In this document: positions 52,889 to 62,153 of the stretch, piece after piece | Numbering within the stretch: position 1 is the first letter of the stretch | Layout of the letters: each line of letters starts with the position of its first letter | Source of the DNA: Parabacteroides bouchesdurhonensis | Lineage (GTDB): Bacteria; Bacteroidota; Bacteroidia; Bacteroidales; Tannerellaceae | Direction of reading: 5' to 3' | Assembly: GCF_900186615.1 (NCBI RefSeq) | Contig: NZ_LT896588.1 | Coordinates: 2,900,559-2,964,558, forward strand | Length of the DNA stretch: 64,000 nucleotides | Made by a program: the position numbers and the translations under genes | Notes under the pieces: model-generated | Told to the model about the DNA's origin: nothing | Seen by the model: only the letters and a program-made list of their open reading frames with translations | The model's database searches: none

Positions 52889-54790
52889 TTATATTGATTT
52901 TATATTTTCTTCGTTTACCGGATTTTTACCGCTCGGTGTATATAAAAGATCTATTCGTCCGGCATATGCTTTTTCTACTTTGCCGCGTACAATCTTCATG
53001 GTGCTGTTAACCATGCCATTTTGTTCCGTGAAAGGTTCGGGCAGGACGGCAAATGTAGTGGGTAACCAACGTTCGGGGAACATGCCTGCCAAGTCACCGC
53101 CTTTACGAAAACGGTCTATCTGGCTTTGGATAATCCGGATAGCAGCTTCTTTTCCTTCTTGGGTGTCGAGAGTCAGGTGCTGATGGATTAAATGTTTTTT
53201 CAAATGTTCTTTGTTGGGCACTACCAATGCTACCGTGAAAGGATTCTGATTGTTGTAAAGAAGCAATTGATCAATGCAGGATGAATGTTCTACTAATGCT
53301 TCTTCAATACCTTCGGGACTGTATTTTTCTCCGTCACTACCAATCAGCAGACTTTTGAAACGGCCTAATACATATAATAATCCATCTTTTCCCATGTATC
53401 CCATATCTCCGGTGTATAGCCAACCATTTTTGATCGTTTCTGCAGTGGAAACCGGATTTTTCCAATAACCGGCCATTACATTCTCGCCCTTGATAACGAT
53501 CTCTCCTTTTTCTCCGGCAGGCAATTCATTGCCTTCATTATCACATATTTTTAAATCCAACGGCTGAACCAATACGCCGCTGCTTCCGAAGGTATGACGT
53601 TTAGGGCCGTTTGTTGAAATAACCGGAGTTGCTTCACTCAATCCATATCCCTGATACATTGGCAGGCCAATCGCGTAATAAAACTTCTGTAAATCTTTAT
53701 CCAGCAGAGCACCTCCACCTATAAAAAAACGAAGCTCTCCACCGAAGTTTTCCCGGATTTTCGAGAATATCAACTTATCGAAGAGGCTTACCAAAGGTTT
53801 TAGTATAAAATGCCATCCTCTTCCTTTATCATCTCCGCCATCCCCGTTATATGTATAAGCAATTTGTAAGCCTGCACGGAAAAGACGGGTAACCACCTTT
53901 CCTTGGGAACGAATACCTTGTTCTATATTTTTCTTGAAGTTCTTAGCCAGGGCCGGAACACTTAATATCAGATAAGGTTTAAATTCTTTTATATTGACAG
54001 GTATGTTTTTCAATGTTTCCAATCCGGTCTTACCGACTTGCACAGTTGCAACGGAAGCTCCCTGTGACATAAAGATATAGAAGCCTACCACATGCGCAAA
54101 ACAATGGTCTAAAGGAAGGATTACCAACGTACGCCATGAGCTGTCTATATCTACGCAAGTAAGCGACTGTTCTACATTGGCCGTATAATTACGGTGTGTA
54201 AGGATAACACCTTTCGGATCAGCGGTTGTTCCTGAGGTGTATGTGATTGTTGCATAGGTGTCATCTTGCAATGATTGCCCGATAGACAGGAATTCTTCCA
54301 AAGAGTGTTGTTGTAACCAGTCTTTCCCCATGCTGATAACATCAGATAGAAGAATCTCTTTTTCTCCATATTCTTTTTGTTCGTCGAAAACGATGACTTT
54401 TTGAATCAAAGGTAATTTATCTAGAATATTTCTGATCTTCTTCAACTGGTTACCCGATACCATGATATATTTTACATCGGCATGTAAAAGACGGAATAAC
54501 AGATCGTTTGCTTCTTCCAGCTTAATAGATAGGGGCACATTGGTAGCTCCGGCATAAAACATAGCCAGTTCTCCAATGATCCAGGCATTTCTGCCTTCGC
54601 TGAGTAAGGCCATATTATCGCCTTTTTTTACACCCAAGGCTACTAATCCGGCACCGAAAGCGTATACCTGATCTTTTACCTGGCTATAGGTCGTTGGTTC
54701 GTACTTATCTTTGGTCTTTTCCCAAAGAAAAGGATTATTCGGATATTGCTTTACCGAGTTTTCAAAAAGGTCTACCAGCGTCTTTTTCAT
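52889..54790 (-). CDS. Long-chain acyl-CoA synthetase (AMP-binding)
   Basis: A 633-residue ANL-superfamily ligase that activates fatty acids to acyl-CoA via an acyl-adenylate. The P-loop is TITYTSGTTADPKGVILTHRN (TSGTT at 185-189). The adenine region reads MYQGYGLSEATPVIS. The hinge and C-terminal domain have ENVMAGYWKNP, GWLYTGDMGYMGKDGLLYVLGRFK and the catalytic-lysine tail. The length and lack of signal peptide fit the long-chain FadD15-like group used in Bacteroidetes for lipid salvage or membrane synthesis. It begins 24 bases after the mfd stop, so mfd, this gene and the mannosidase gene may be one operon. Confidence 0.92.
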   Translation of the reverse strand: MKKTLVDLFENSVKQYPNNPFLWEKTKDKYEPTTYSQVKDQVYAFGAGLVALGVKKGDNMALLSEGRNAWIIGELAMFYAGATNVPLSIKLEEANDLLFRLLHADVKYIMVSGNQLKKIRNILDKLPLIQKVIVFDEQKEYGEKEILLSDVISMGKDWLQQHSLEEFLSIGQSLQDDTYATITYTSGTTADPKGVILTHRNYTANVEQSLTCVDIDSSWRTLVILPLDHCFAHVVGFYIFMSQGASVATVQVGKTGLETLKNIPVNIKEFKPYLILSVPALAKNFKKNIEQGIRSQGKVVTRLFRAGLQIAYTYNGDGGDDKGRGWHFILKPLVSLFDKLIFSKIRENFGGELRFFIGGGALLDKDLQKFYYAIGLPMYQGYGLSEATPVISTNGPKRHTFGSSGVLVQPLDLKICDNEGNELPAGEKGEIVIKGENVMAGYWKNPVSTAETIKNGWLYTGDMGYMGKDGLLYVLGRFKSLLIGSDGEKYSPEGIEEALVEHSSCIDQLLLYNNQNPFTVALVVPNKEHLKKHLIHQHLTLDTQEGKEAAIRIIQSQIDRFRKGGDLAGMFPERWLPTTFAVLPEPFTEQNGMVNSTMKIVRGKVEKAYAGRIDLLYTPSGKNPVNEENIKSI

Positions 54791-54814
54791 GTTCTGTTTG
54801 TATATTGTCTGTTT

Positions 54815-57800
54815 TTATTTCATTTCTTGCAGATAGCTACAAGCCATTTCTACCGTTGGCACATTTTTAATAACAATACTTCGTTTATTGTTTTGTTCAC
54901 GGAGAGTACATTCACGCGGATGCCTTTGGATAAAGGCCAGCAACTTGTCGAATGCCTCACTCTGATAGTAGGGGCTGTCTGTATTAGAGACGAGGAATAT
55001 ACTCATTTGTCCTTTCTTCAATATAATCTTTTCAATACCTAAATTTTTAGCCATACGGCGAAGGCGAACAATGCGTATCAGTTCTTTTCCTTCCGGAGGA
55101 ACTTTTCCGAAGCGGTCTTTCAATCGCTCGGTAAAATCCAGAATGTCCCGTTCTTCTTCCATCTTGTCTAACTCGCGGTATAAAGATATACGTTCTGAAT
55201 CGTTGGGAATATAAGTGGGAGGGAACATTAATTCCAGATCACTTTCTATATAGGTTTCACGAACATATTCGGTACCACTGCTACGTTTGCCGTCTTCGGC
55301 ATCGGAATAAAGATCAGCAAATTCATCGCTTCTTAATTCATCAACAGCTTCTTCCAGAATCTTTTGATATGTTTCATATCCCAGATCGGCAATAAAACCG
55401 CTTTGTTCTGCTCCGAGTAAATTACCTGCTCCCCGAATGTCTAAGTCTTGCATGGCAATGTGAATACCACTTCCCAGTTCGGCAAAATTCTCAATTGCTT
55501 GTAATCTGCGACGGGCTTCCTGGCTAAGAGTAGAGAGAGGAGGAGATAGTAAGTAACAGAAAGCTTTCCGGTTGCTTCTGCCTACTCGTCCACGTAGTTG
55601 ATGAAGGTCTGACAAACCGAATTGTTGGGCATTATTGATGATAATGGTGTTTGCATTAGGCACATCAATACCGCTTTCTACAATACTTGTCGCGATCAGT
55701 ACGTCGTATTCATAGTTGACGAAATCCAGAATGATTTTTTCTAATTTCTCAGGTTCCATTTGTCCATGACCTACTGCTATACGTGCATCCGGTACTTCAC
55801 GTCTTACAAGCGTTTCCATTTCATAGATGTTCTGGATACGGTTGTTTATGAAGAATACTTGTCCGTTACGGCTCATTTCAAAATTGATAGCCTCACGGAT
55901 AATGTCCGGATTAAAACGTTCTACTTCTGTTTGTACCGGATAGCGGTTAGGAGGTGGTGTCGTGATGCTGCTTAAATCTCGAGCCCCCATCAATGAAAAT
56001 TGTAAAGTACGGGGAATAGGGGTTGCTGTCATTGTAAGTGTATCGACATTCACTTTCATCTGGCGAAGTTTTTCTTTAACGGATACGCCGAATTTCTGTT
56101 CTTCGTCAATAATGAGTAATCCTAAATCTTTGAACTTAACATCTTTGCTTACTATACGGTGCGTACCGATTAATATATTTACTTTGCCCTCTTTCGTGTC
56201 TTTTAGTATTTCTTTTATCTGGGCGGCAGTACGTGCACGGCTGATATAATCAATTCTGCAAGGGAAATCTTTCAATCGTTCGGAGAATGTCTGGAAATGT
56301 TGAAATGCCAATACAGTAGTAGGGACTAATACCGCTACTTGTTTATTGTCTGATACGGCTTTAAATGCTGCACGTATGGCTACTTCCGTCTTTCCGAAAC
56401 CAACATCCCCACAGATAAGCCTGTCCATAGGAAGAATATTTTCCATATCCGCTTTTACATCGGCAGTAGCTTTCATCTGGTCGGGGGTATCTTCGTATAT
56501 GAAGCTGGCTTCCAGTTCATGTTGCATGAAGCTGTCCGGACTGTAAGCAAATCCTTTTTCTTGTTTGCGTTTGGAATAAAGAAGAATAAGATCGCGGGCA
56601 ATATCTTTGACCTTTTTCTTTGTCCTCTCTTTCATCTTTTCCCAAGCGCCTGTACCTAATTTATTCAGCTTGGGGGCTTCGCCGCTGTCTTTTCCTTTGT
56701 ATTTTGATAGCTTATGGAGGGAATGTATGCTGACGAAAATAATGTCGTTATTCAGGTATATAAGCTTAATTGCCTCTTGTATTTTGCCGTTTACTTCGGT
56801 GCGTACCAAACCTCCGAATTGCCCGATGCCGTGATCAATGTGTACGACATAGTCTCCTATGGAGAACTGGTTCAACTCTTTTAATGATAATGAAATCTTA
56901 CCACTTCGGGCTTTGTCACTTTTAAGACTGAACTTGTGGAAACGATCGAAAAGCTGGTGATCGGTAAAGAGGCAAATACGCAATGTCTCATCTGCAAAAC
57001 CTTCGTGGATAGTTTTGTTTATCGAAATGAAAGGAATGTTGTCGCCTCTATCTTCAAAAATTGCACGGATACGTGTAGCTTGTTTTTCCTGGTCACTTAA
57101 TATATATAAGGTGTATCCGTCATCCAGATATTTATGGAAAGACTCGCTAACCATATCAAAATTCTTATGATAGATAGGTTGAATCTGTGTATTGAATGTA
57201 ACAGTCGCATCTGCTGTTCCTGTTGCTTTTGCCCCGAAATTGATACGGTTAAAATTTAATGCCGTACGTATGAAATCATCTGCATGAACTAGTTTTTTAT
57301 GGATTTGATCAATGTCTGAAAATGATTCTTCGTCACCAATGACCGGCTCATCCATCCAAATGCTTTCAATCCTTTCTTTGCACCAGGCTAAATCGCGTGA
57401 GGCAAGTATTGTTTTTGCCGGCAGAGAATCTAATAGGGATGTCTTGGAATTATCGTTTTTAGTCATCTCCGGTACGATATAGATGCTCTCAAATTTTTCT
57501 TTAGATAACTGAGTTTCTACATCAAATGTTCGTATTGTTTCAACTTCGTTTCCGAAAAAGTCTATACGATATGGAAATTCATAAGAGAATGAAAATACGT
57601 CGAGGATACTTCCGCGTAGGGCATATTGCCCCGGTTCGTACACATAATCTACCCGTTCAAAACCATATTGATCCAGTACGTCGGAAACAAATATGTTATC
57701 CAACTTTTCTCCCGTATTGATTTTTAATGTGTTTTCTTTTAATATCTCGCGGGCAACGACTTTTTCGGCTAAGGCATCCGGATATGTTACGATAATAAAG

Positions 57801-58156
57801 GAGGCATCGGCTTCTTGTAGCATACTTAATACTTCTGTCCGTAATATTTCATTGGCCGGATCTATGTGCCCGTATTTTATGGCACGGCGATATGCCGAAG
57901 GAAAGAAGTATATTTGATTACTTGCTGTGAGCTGCATTAAATCATGATAAAAGTAACCGGCTTCTTCTTGATCGTTAAGTATACACACATAGCTTCCCCT
58001 TCTTTTTGTAAAAAGAGAAGCAATTGTTATAGCTGCACCCGAACCATTTAATCCTTTTAGGAATATGTTGTGAGACGTTTCTTTATCTAACAGGGTGTCT
58101 ACTGCTGCTACCTGAGGATGTGCAGCATATATTTTAAGTAATTCTTGTACCTCCAA
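54815..58156 (-). CDS. mfd: Transcription-repair coupling factor Mfd
   Basis: An 1113-residue SF2 translocase that removes stalled RNA polymerase and recruits UvrA. The UvrB-like N-terminal domains cover about 1-340. The RNA-polymerase-interacting Tudor-like domain has FSIGDYVVHIDHGIGQFGGL (about 435-455). The motor domains carry Walker A ICGDVGFGKTEVAIRAA, the DEEQ box LLIIDEEQKFGV, TMTATPIPRTLQFSLMGARD and the relay motif QLRGRVGRSNRKAF. The C-terminal D7 domain is present. It is slightly shorter than E. coli Mfd (1148) but complete. A TACTTTTG -7 box lies at 58183-58190. Confidence 0.96.
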   Translation of the reverse strand: MEVQELLKIYAAHPQVAAVDTLLDKETSHNIFLKGLNGSGAAITIASLFTKRRGSYVCILNDQEEAGYFYHDLMQLTASNQIYFFPSAYRRAIKYGHIDPANEILRTEVLSMLQEADASFIIVTYPDALAEKVVAREILKENTLKINTGEKLDNIFVSDVLDQYGFERVDYVYEPGQYALRGSILDVFSFSYEFPYRIDFFGNEVETIRTFDVETQLSKEKFESIYIVPEMTKNDNSKTSLLDSLPAKTILASRDLAWCKERIESIWMDEPVIGDEESFSDIDQIHKKLVHADDFIRTALNFNRINFGAKATGTADATVTFNTQIQPIYHKNFDMVSESFHKYLDDGYTLYILSDQEKQATRIRAIFEDRGDNIPFISINKTIHEGFADETLRICLFTDHQLFDRFHKFSLKSDKARSGKISLSLKELNQFSIGDYVVHIDHGIGQFGGLVRTEVNGKIQEAIKLIYLNNDIIFVSIHSLHKLSKYKGKDSGEAPKLNKLGTGAWEKMKERTKKKVKDIARDLILLYSKRKQEKGFAYSPDSFMQHELEASFIYEDTPDQMKATADVKADMENILPMDRLICGDVGFGKTEVAIRAAFKAVSDNKQVAVLVPTTVLAFQHFQTFSERLKDFPCRIDYISRARTAAQIKEILKDTKEGKVNILIGTHRIVSKDVKFKDLGLLIIDEEQKFGVSVKEKLRQMKVNVDTLTMTATPIPRTLQFSLMGARDLSSITTPPPNRYPVQTEVERFNPDIIREAINFEMSRNGQVFFINNRIQNIYEMETLVRREVPDARIAVGHGQMEPEKLEKIILDFVNYEYDVLIATSIVESGIDVPNANTIIINNAQQFGLSDLHQLRGRVGRSNRKAFCYLLSPPLSTLSQEARRRLQAIENFAELGSGIHIAMQDLDIRGAGNLLGAEQSGFIADLGYETYQKILEEAVDELRSDEFADLYSDAEDGKRSSGTEYVRETYIESDLELMFPPTYIPNDSERISLYRELDKMEEERDILDFTERLKDRFGKVPPEGKELIRIVRLRRMAKNLGIEKIILKKGQMSIFLVSNTDSPYYQSEAFDKLLAFIQRHPRECTLREQNNKRSIVIKNVPTVEMACSYLQEMK

Positions 58157-58182
58157 TTGTGTAAACAGATAATTGATAAATG

Positions 58183-58190
58183 CAAAAGTA
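58183..58190 (-). promoter_or_regulatory. Bacteroidetes -7 box (TACTTTTG) of mfd
   Basis: TACTTTTG on the minus strand, 26 bases before the mfd start codon; no clear -33. Confidence 0.45.
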
Positions 58191-58255
58191 CGGAAAATGT
58201 CGCAATGTATTATTTAAATAGTCGAAAAATAAATTGACTGCGAATTTACCGATTT

Positions 58256-58282
58256 TGTGGAATTCCACCCCATGATTCCACA
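58256..58282. promoter_or_regulatory. Inverted repeat, candidate activator site
   Basis: TGTGGAAT (58256-58263) and ATTCCACA (58275-58282) form a perfect 8-bp dyad. The left arm also lies in a 12-bp palindrome GTGGAATTCCAC. It is about 108 bases upstream of the sigma-54-like site at 58370 and resembles the dyad at 29255. Confidence 0.4.
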
Positions 58283-58369
58283 TAAGTACTCAATTTTTTC
58301 TACAGTATAAATCGAATTTGTTTTTTATAATGTGTTGGTAGTGAGCCTTTGTTTGAAAATGAATAGCTC

Positions 58370-58385
58370 TGGCATATCTCTTGTT
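58370..58385 (+). promoter_or_regulatory. Sigma-54-like promoter of the PepSY-like gene (imperfect -12)
   Basis: TGGCATATCTCTTGTT keeps GG and the exact 10-base spacing of RpoN promoters but has GT in place of the -12 GC. Its start point would fall near 58396, 46 bases before the ATG. Confidence 0.4.
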
Positions 58386-58441
58386 TTATATTTATTGACT
58401 TAGTTATATAAAAAGATTGTTTAATTTAAAATTTAAAAGTC

Positions 58442-58759
58442 ATGAAAAAGGTATTAGTTGCAGTAGCATTATTGCTTAGTGTTAGTAGTTTTAGTGGTGT
58501 ATTTGCTGCAGAAGCAAATGTTGATTCAGTAGCAGTATGTTGTGTTCAGGCGACTCAAGATGAATACACAAATATAGAAATATCAGATGTGCCTGATGTT
58601 GTTAAAGCAGCTATAGAGAAAGCATATCCCGGGCAGATAATTAAATCTGCAGCAGTAGCAGAAAAAGAAGGAGTTAAAACTTACAAACTTGTACTTGCTT
58701 CAACAGAGGGTACTGAAAGTACTGTCATTTTTAATGACAAAGGTGAAGAAATAAAATAA
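58442..58759 (+). CDS. Small secreted PepSY-like protein
   Basis: A 105-residue exported protein. The signal peptide ends around SGVFA (residue 22). The mature chain begins with a short segment holding a vicinal Cys pair (VAVCCVQ). A single PepSY-like unit follows (ISDVPDVVKAAIEKAYPGQIIKSAAVAEKEGVKTYKLVL, then TVIFNDKGEEIK): one helix packed on a small sheet. Proteins of this type are abundant in the Bacteroidetes periplasm, and their ligands are mostly unknown. It is monocistronic, with a good terminator at 58814-58850. The imperfect sigma-54 site and dyad upstream suggest control by the NtrC-type regulator, which is an inference. Confidence 0.75.
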   Translation: MKKVLVAVALLLSVSSFSGVFAAEANVDSVAVCCVQATQDEYTNIEISDVPDVVKAAIEKAYPGQIIKSAAVAEKEGVKTYKLVLASTEGTESTVIFNDKGEEIK

Positions 58760-58813
58760 GTAATTGCAAATAGTAATAAACTCCCAACGAGTTAGCACAA
58801 TAACATTGTAAAG

Positions 58814-58850
58814 GCGTTCAGGCTAGTGATAGTCTGGACGCTTGTTTTTT
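58814..58850 (+). terminator. Intrinsic terminator of the PepSY-like gene
   Basis: A 12-bp stem with two wobbles (GCGTTCAGGCTA with TAGTCTGGACGC) closed by a GTGA tetraloop is followed by six Ts. Confidence 0.85.
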
Positions 58851-58946
58851 ATGAGTATTGTCAATATAAGACATATATTGAGCCTTTTTTATTTATACAG
58901 AGCCTTGCTTTTCTGGCATAAAGACTGATTTACACGGAAAAATATG

Positions 58947-58954
58947 TAACTTTG
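58947..58954 (+). promoter_or_regulatory. Bacteroidetes -7 box (TAACTTTG) of the GT2 gene
   Basis: TAACTTTG fits TAnnTTTG and lies 66 bases before the ATG at 59021. A weak ACTG sits where the -33 would be. Confidence 0.45.
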
Positions 58955-59020
58955 AGCGGTATTTGACGAACAATTTACAAGTTTGTATACAAAGAGCTAA
59001 TAATAAATATATTATAATTT

Positions 59021-59758
59021 ATGTCAGATAGTATTGTTATTATCCCTACATATAACGAGAAAGAGAATGTAGAAAACATTATTCGTGCCGTATTTGGTTT
59101 GGAAAAAGAGTTTAATATTCTGATAATAGATGATGGTTCGCCTGACGGAACGGCTGATATTGTTAAAGGATTACAGAATGAATTTCCGGAACGTTTGTAT
59201 ATTGTAGAAAGGCAAGGGAAACTGGGGCTAGGCACTGCATATATTTGCGGATTTAAATGGGCTATTGAGCATAAATATGATTTTATATTTGAAATGGATG
59301 CCGATTTTAGTCATAATCCGAATGATTTGCCTAGATTATATGCTGCTTGTACGGAGCAAGGTGCAGATGTTGCCGTTGGCTCTCGTTACTGTAACGGAGT
59401 AAATGTGGTGAACTGGCCGTTAGGACGTGTATTGATGTCTTATTATGCTTCTGTATATGTTCGTTTCGTTACGGGAATGAATGTACAGGATACAACTGCC
59501 GGATTTAAATGTTATCGTCGTGAAGTATTGGAAACAATAGAATTGGACCGTATCCATTTCAAAGGTTATGCATTCCAGATAGAAATGAAATTTACAGCCT
59601 ATAAATGCGGGTTTAAGATCGTGGAAGTTCCTATTATTTTCATTAATCGTATATTGGGGGTTTCTAAAATGAATTCGTCTATATTCGGCGAAGCATTATT
59701 TGGCGTGCTGAAATTAAAGTGGAAGAGTTTTTTCAGGAAATATCCGAAACGGAAATAA
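59021..59758 (+). CDS. Polyprenol-phosphate mannosyltransferase-like GT2 enzyme (Dpm1-like)
   Basis: A 245-residue cytoplasmic-face GT2 glycosyltransferase. [17 protein letters not shown] opens the Rossmann-like fold. [15 protein letters not shown] gives the nucleotide-binding Asp pair, and [16 protein letters not shown] holds the DxD metal site. [22 protein letters not shown] and [17 protein letters not shown] are typical of dolichol/undecaprenyl-phosphate mannose synthases. It has no membrane helices, as for soluble Dpm1. It probably charges a lipid carrier with mannose or another hexose for surface-glycan or protein O-glycosylation. A hairpin terminator follows before pyrC. Confidence 0.88.
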   Translation: MSDSIVIIPTYNEKENVENIIRAVFGLEKEFNILIIDDGSPDGTADIVKGLQNEFPERLYIVERQGKLGLGTAYICGFKWAIEHKYDFIFEMDADFSHNPNDLPRLYAACTEQGADVAVGSRYCNGVNVVNWPLGRVLMSYYASVYVRFVTGMNVQDTTAGFKCYRREVLETIELDRIHFKGYAFQIEMKFTAYKCGFKIVEVPIIFINRILGVSKMNSSIFGEALFGVLKLKWKSFFRKYPKRK

Positions 59759-59777
59759 AGAAATAGTAAAATATATG

Positions 59778-59815
59778 AATGATCCCGATGTTTTTTATAA
59801 ATCATCAGGATCATT
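59778..59815 (+). terminator. Hairpin between the GT2 gene and pyrC
   Basis: A 13-bp stem with one mismatch (AATGATCCCGATG, 59778-59790, with CATCAGGATCATT, 59803-59815) is followed by TTATAAAA. ATCCCGATG (59782-59790) can instead pair with CATCGGGAT (59825-59833), which includes most of the pyrC start codon. Confidence 0.5.
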
Positions 59816-59831
59816 TTATAAAATCATCGGG

Positions 59832-61184
59832 ATGAAAATGAATAAGAAGTTAATCTATAATGCCCGTATCATTAATGAAAACCGTATATATACCGGTTCG
59901 GTAATGATAGAAGGCGATAAAATTACAGCAGTATATGAAGGTGAAGTTCCTGCGACTGTAAAATCGGAGGCAACAGAGATTATAGATGCTACCGGTAAAT
60001 GGTTGTTGCCCGGGGTGATAGATGATCAGGTTCATTTCCGCGATCCGGGGCTTACTCATAAGGGAGATATGTCGACGGAGAGCCGTGCGGCGGTTGCCGG
60101 AGGTGTCACTACTTTTATGGATATGCCGAACACCAAGCCGCAAACAACAACAATAGCCGATCTTGAATGGAAATTTAAACGTGGGGCAGAGGTTTCTGTG
60201 GCTAATTATTCTTTTTTCTTCGGAGGAACTAATGACAATATGGATGAAATCCGAAAATTGGATCGTTCCCGTATTCCCGGTTTAAAATTGTTTTTAGGTT
60301 CTTCTACCGGCAACATGCTGGTAGATAAGAGGGAAACTTTAGAGCGTATTTTTGGAGAAGCGGATATGCTAATTGCAATCCATGCAGAGGAAGAAGATGT
60401 TATTAAGCGAAATATAGCATACTATACCGGAAAATACGGAGAAGATTTGGATATATCTTTCCATAGTAAAATACGTAATGAAGAAGCTTGTTATGCTTCT
60501 TCTTCAAAAGCCGTTGAATTAGCAACTCGTTTGGGTTCCAGACTGCATATATTGCATTTATCTACGGCCAAAGAGCTTACTTTACTGGATAATAGTAAAC
60601 CGCTTAAAGAGAAGAAAATTACCGGAGAAGTATGCGTACATCATTTATGGTTTCACGATGGTGATTATGCTCAATTTGGAAATCGCATAAAATGGAATCC
60701 GTCTATAAAGACGATAGAAGATCGTACTGCTTTACGTGCAGCTGTCAATAATAATACAATTGATATCATCGCAACGGATCACGCTCCACATTTATTGTCG
60801 GAGAAGGAGGGCAGTTGTCTGAAAGCTGCTTCGGGAGGTCCGCTTATTCAACATTCGTTAATTGTTATGTTGGAATTGGCAATGGAAGGCCGTTTTACTT
60901 ATGAAAAAGTAGTGGAAAAGATGGCTCATATGCCTGCCGAATTATTTCATATTGACAAAAGAGGCTACATTCGTCCCGGTTTTTATGCTGATCTGGTATT
61001 AATTGATCCTGAATCTGAATGGACTGTTTCAAAAGATAATATTTTATATAAGTGCGGTTGGTCTCCATTTGAAGGCTATACTTTCCATCATTCTGTTTGG
61101 ATAACCTTTGTAAATGGTGATTTAGCTTATAGTGATGGAAAAGTGAATGATTCTGTTCGTGGCATGGAAGTGAAATATTCTTGA
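59832..61184 (+). CDS. pyrC: Dihydroorotase (Bacteroidetes type)
   Basis: A 450-residue amidohydrolase of de novo pyrimidine synthesis (carbamoyl-aspartate to dihydroorotate). The metal-site region reads [22 protein letters not shown]. The first His of the usual HxH is Gln66, and only His68 remains; as I recall this is typical of Bacteroidetes dihydroorotases. Other ligands are present: [11 protein letters not shown] region, [20 protein letters not shown] and the catalytic Asp in [18 protein letters not shown] is the substrate-binding strand. The start was set at 59832 (MKMNKK; 59838 is equally possible), because the upstream extension falls in a hairpin and encodes nothing recognisable. It follows the GT2 gene by 73 bases. 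Confidence 0.9.
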   Translation: MKMNKKLIYNARIINENRIYTGSVMIEGDKITAVYEGEVPATVKSEATEIIDATGKWLLPGVIDDQVHFRDPGLTHKGDMSTESRAAVAGGVTTFMDMPNTKPQTTTIADLEWKFKRGAEVSVANYSFFFGGTNDNMDEIRKLDRSRIPGLKLFLGSSTGNMLVDKRETLERIFGEADMLIAIHAEEEDVIKRNIAYYTGKYGEDLDISFHSKIRNEEACYASSSKAVELATRLGSRLHILHLSTAKELTLLDNSKPLKEKKITGEVCVHHLWFHDGDYAQFGNRIKWNPSIKTIEDRTALRAAVNNNTIDIIATDHAPHLLSEKEGSCLKAASGGPLIQHSLIVMLELAMEGRFTYEKVVEKMAHMPAELFHIDKRGYIRPGFYADLVLIDPESEWTVSKDNILYKCGWSPFEGYTFHHSVWITFVNGDLAYSDGKVNDSVRGMEVKYS

Positions 61185-61234
61185 ATTAAAGGTATTGGCT
61201 TTCAATAGAAAATAATGATTTTAGGCAAGTTGTC

Positions 61235-61780
61235 TTACTGAATATGTATAAGCTTGTGGGTTTGTAAACTCAATTTCCATTCAGGATGTGTCAATATATA
61301 GTTGATCACTTCTTGGGTGTTTTGGCAGGAACAGGGTTGTAAATAATAATGATCTGCCGGTATTTGGAGATAAGGGGAGAGATCTTGCCCTGTATAAATT
61401 ACTTTTATTTCATTAGCATGTGTTATCTCTAACCGTGAGTTTTGTTTAGGAGAGCAAGTTACCCAGTCAATAGTAGAAGGTAATATGTTTGTGCCGTTTG
61501 TTTCTATACAAACATATTTTCCGGCTTTATGTAATAACTCAATAAAATCAGTATTTATCCATAAAGAAGGTTCTCCACCGGTTAGTATTACTGTTTGAGC
61601 AGGATGAGTTGATATTGCCGCCAAAATATCTTCATCAGACATTAAGATGCCGGTTTCATGTTGTGTATCACAGAAATCACATTTTAAATTGCACCCGGAA
61701 AAACGAATGAATATTGCTGGCGTACCGGTATGGAAACCTTCTCCTTGCAGACTATAAAAAATCTCATTAATCTTTTTCAT
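61235..61780 (-). CDS. queE: 7-carboxy-7-deazaguanine synthase (QueE)
   Basis: A 181-residue radical-SAM enzyme that forms the 7-deazaguanine core of queuosine from carboxytetrahydropterin. The iron-sulfur motif is SGCNLKCDFCDTQH, with the CxxxCxxC cysteines. IFYSLQGEGFHTGTPAIFIRF precedes it, and ILTGGEPSLW is the SAM-binding GGE motif. It is of the short form common in Bacteroidetes. The start at 61780 (MKKINEIF) overlaps the 3' end of queD by 14 bases, so translation is coupled. It is the second gene of a queD-queE unit; queC is not in the window. Confidence 0.93.
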   Translation of the reverse strand: MKKINEIFYSLQGEGFHTGTPAIFIRFSGCNLKCDFCDTQHETGILMSDEDILAAISTHPAQTVILTGGEPSLWINTDFIELLHKAGKYVCIETNGTNILPSTIDWVTCSPKQNSRLEITHANEIKVIYTGQDLSPYLQIPADHYYLQPCSCQNTQEVINYILTHPEWKLSLQTHKLIHIQ

Positions 61781-62099
61781 AGATAGCAATATTGCCTGTG
61801 GATTCTTGAACTTCTACCTTAAAACAAGAAGGAAACTGGTCGCATATCCATTTTGCGATATTTTCTGCTGTCGGATTGAAAGGTAATATGTCATTTAAGT
61901 TCTGATGATCGAGTTTTGTTTTTACAACCTTTTTAATATGGCTGAAATCTATCACCATACCGTCGGTATTTAACTCTTTGGAACGGCAGTAAATAGTAAT
62001 AATCCAATTGTGACCATGCAGATTTTCACATTTACTGGAATAGGAGAGGTTGAGGCTATGAGATGCCGAAATCTCCATGCGTTTAATAACAGTATACAT
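61767..62099 (-). CDS. queD: 6-carboxy-5,6,7,8-tetrahydropterin synthase (QueD)
   Basis: A 110-residue enzyme of the PTPS fold that makes the QueE substrate from dihydroneopterin triphosphate. The zinc histidines lie in ISASHSL and NLHGHNW. The catalytic Cys is in SSKCENLHGH. GMVIDFSHIKKVV and LDHQNLND give the remaining conserved segments, and PTAENIAKWI follows. The ATG at 62099 is preferred over one 57 bases upstream, because a -7 box (62154-62161) overlaps the longer form. A perfect hairpin occupies the 5' leader. Confidence 0.93.
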   Translation of the reverse strand: MYTVIKRMEISASHSLNLSYSSKCENLHGHNWIITIYCRSKELNTDGMVIDFSHIKKVVKTKLDHQNLNDILPFNPTAENIAKWICDQFPSCFKVEVQESTGNIAIYEKD

Positions 62100-62123
62100 A
62101 TAGAAATAGTTATAAATTTGGAA

Positions 62124-62151
62124 TTTGCATCTAATGTCACCTTGATGCAAA
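62124..62151 (-). other. Hairpin at the 5' end of the queD-queE leader
   Basis: A perfect 8-bp stem (TTTGCATC with GATGCAAA) with a 12-base loop begins about where the transcript should start. An A-rich tail with AACTA follows. It has the size of a preQ1 aptamer but lacks the C-rich loop of class I. Confidence 0.45.
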
Positions 62152-62153
62152 CG

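Noticed and set aside
59775-59831. 19-codon N-terminal extension of dihydroorotase
   Set aside because: It translates the inter-gene hairpin; the enzyme family begins at MNKKLIYN.
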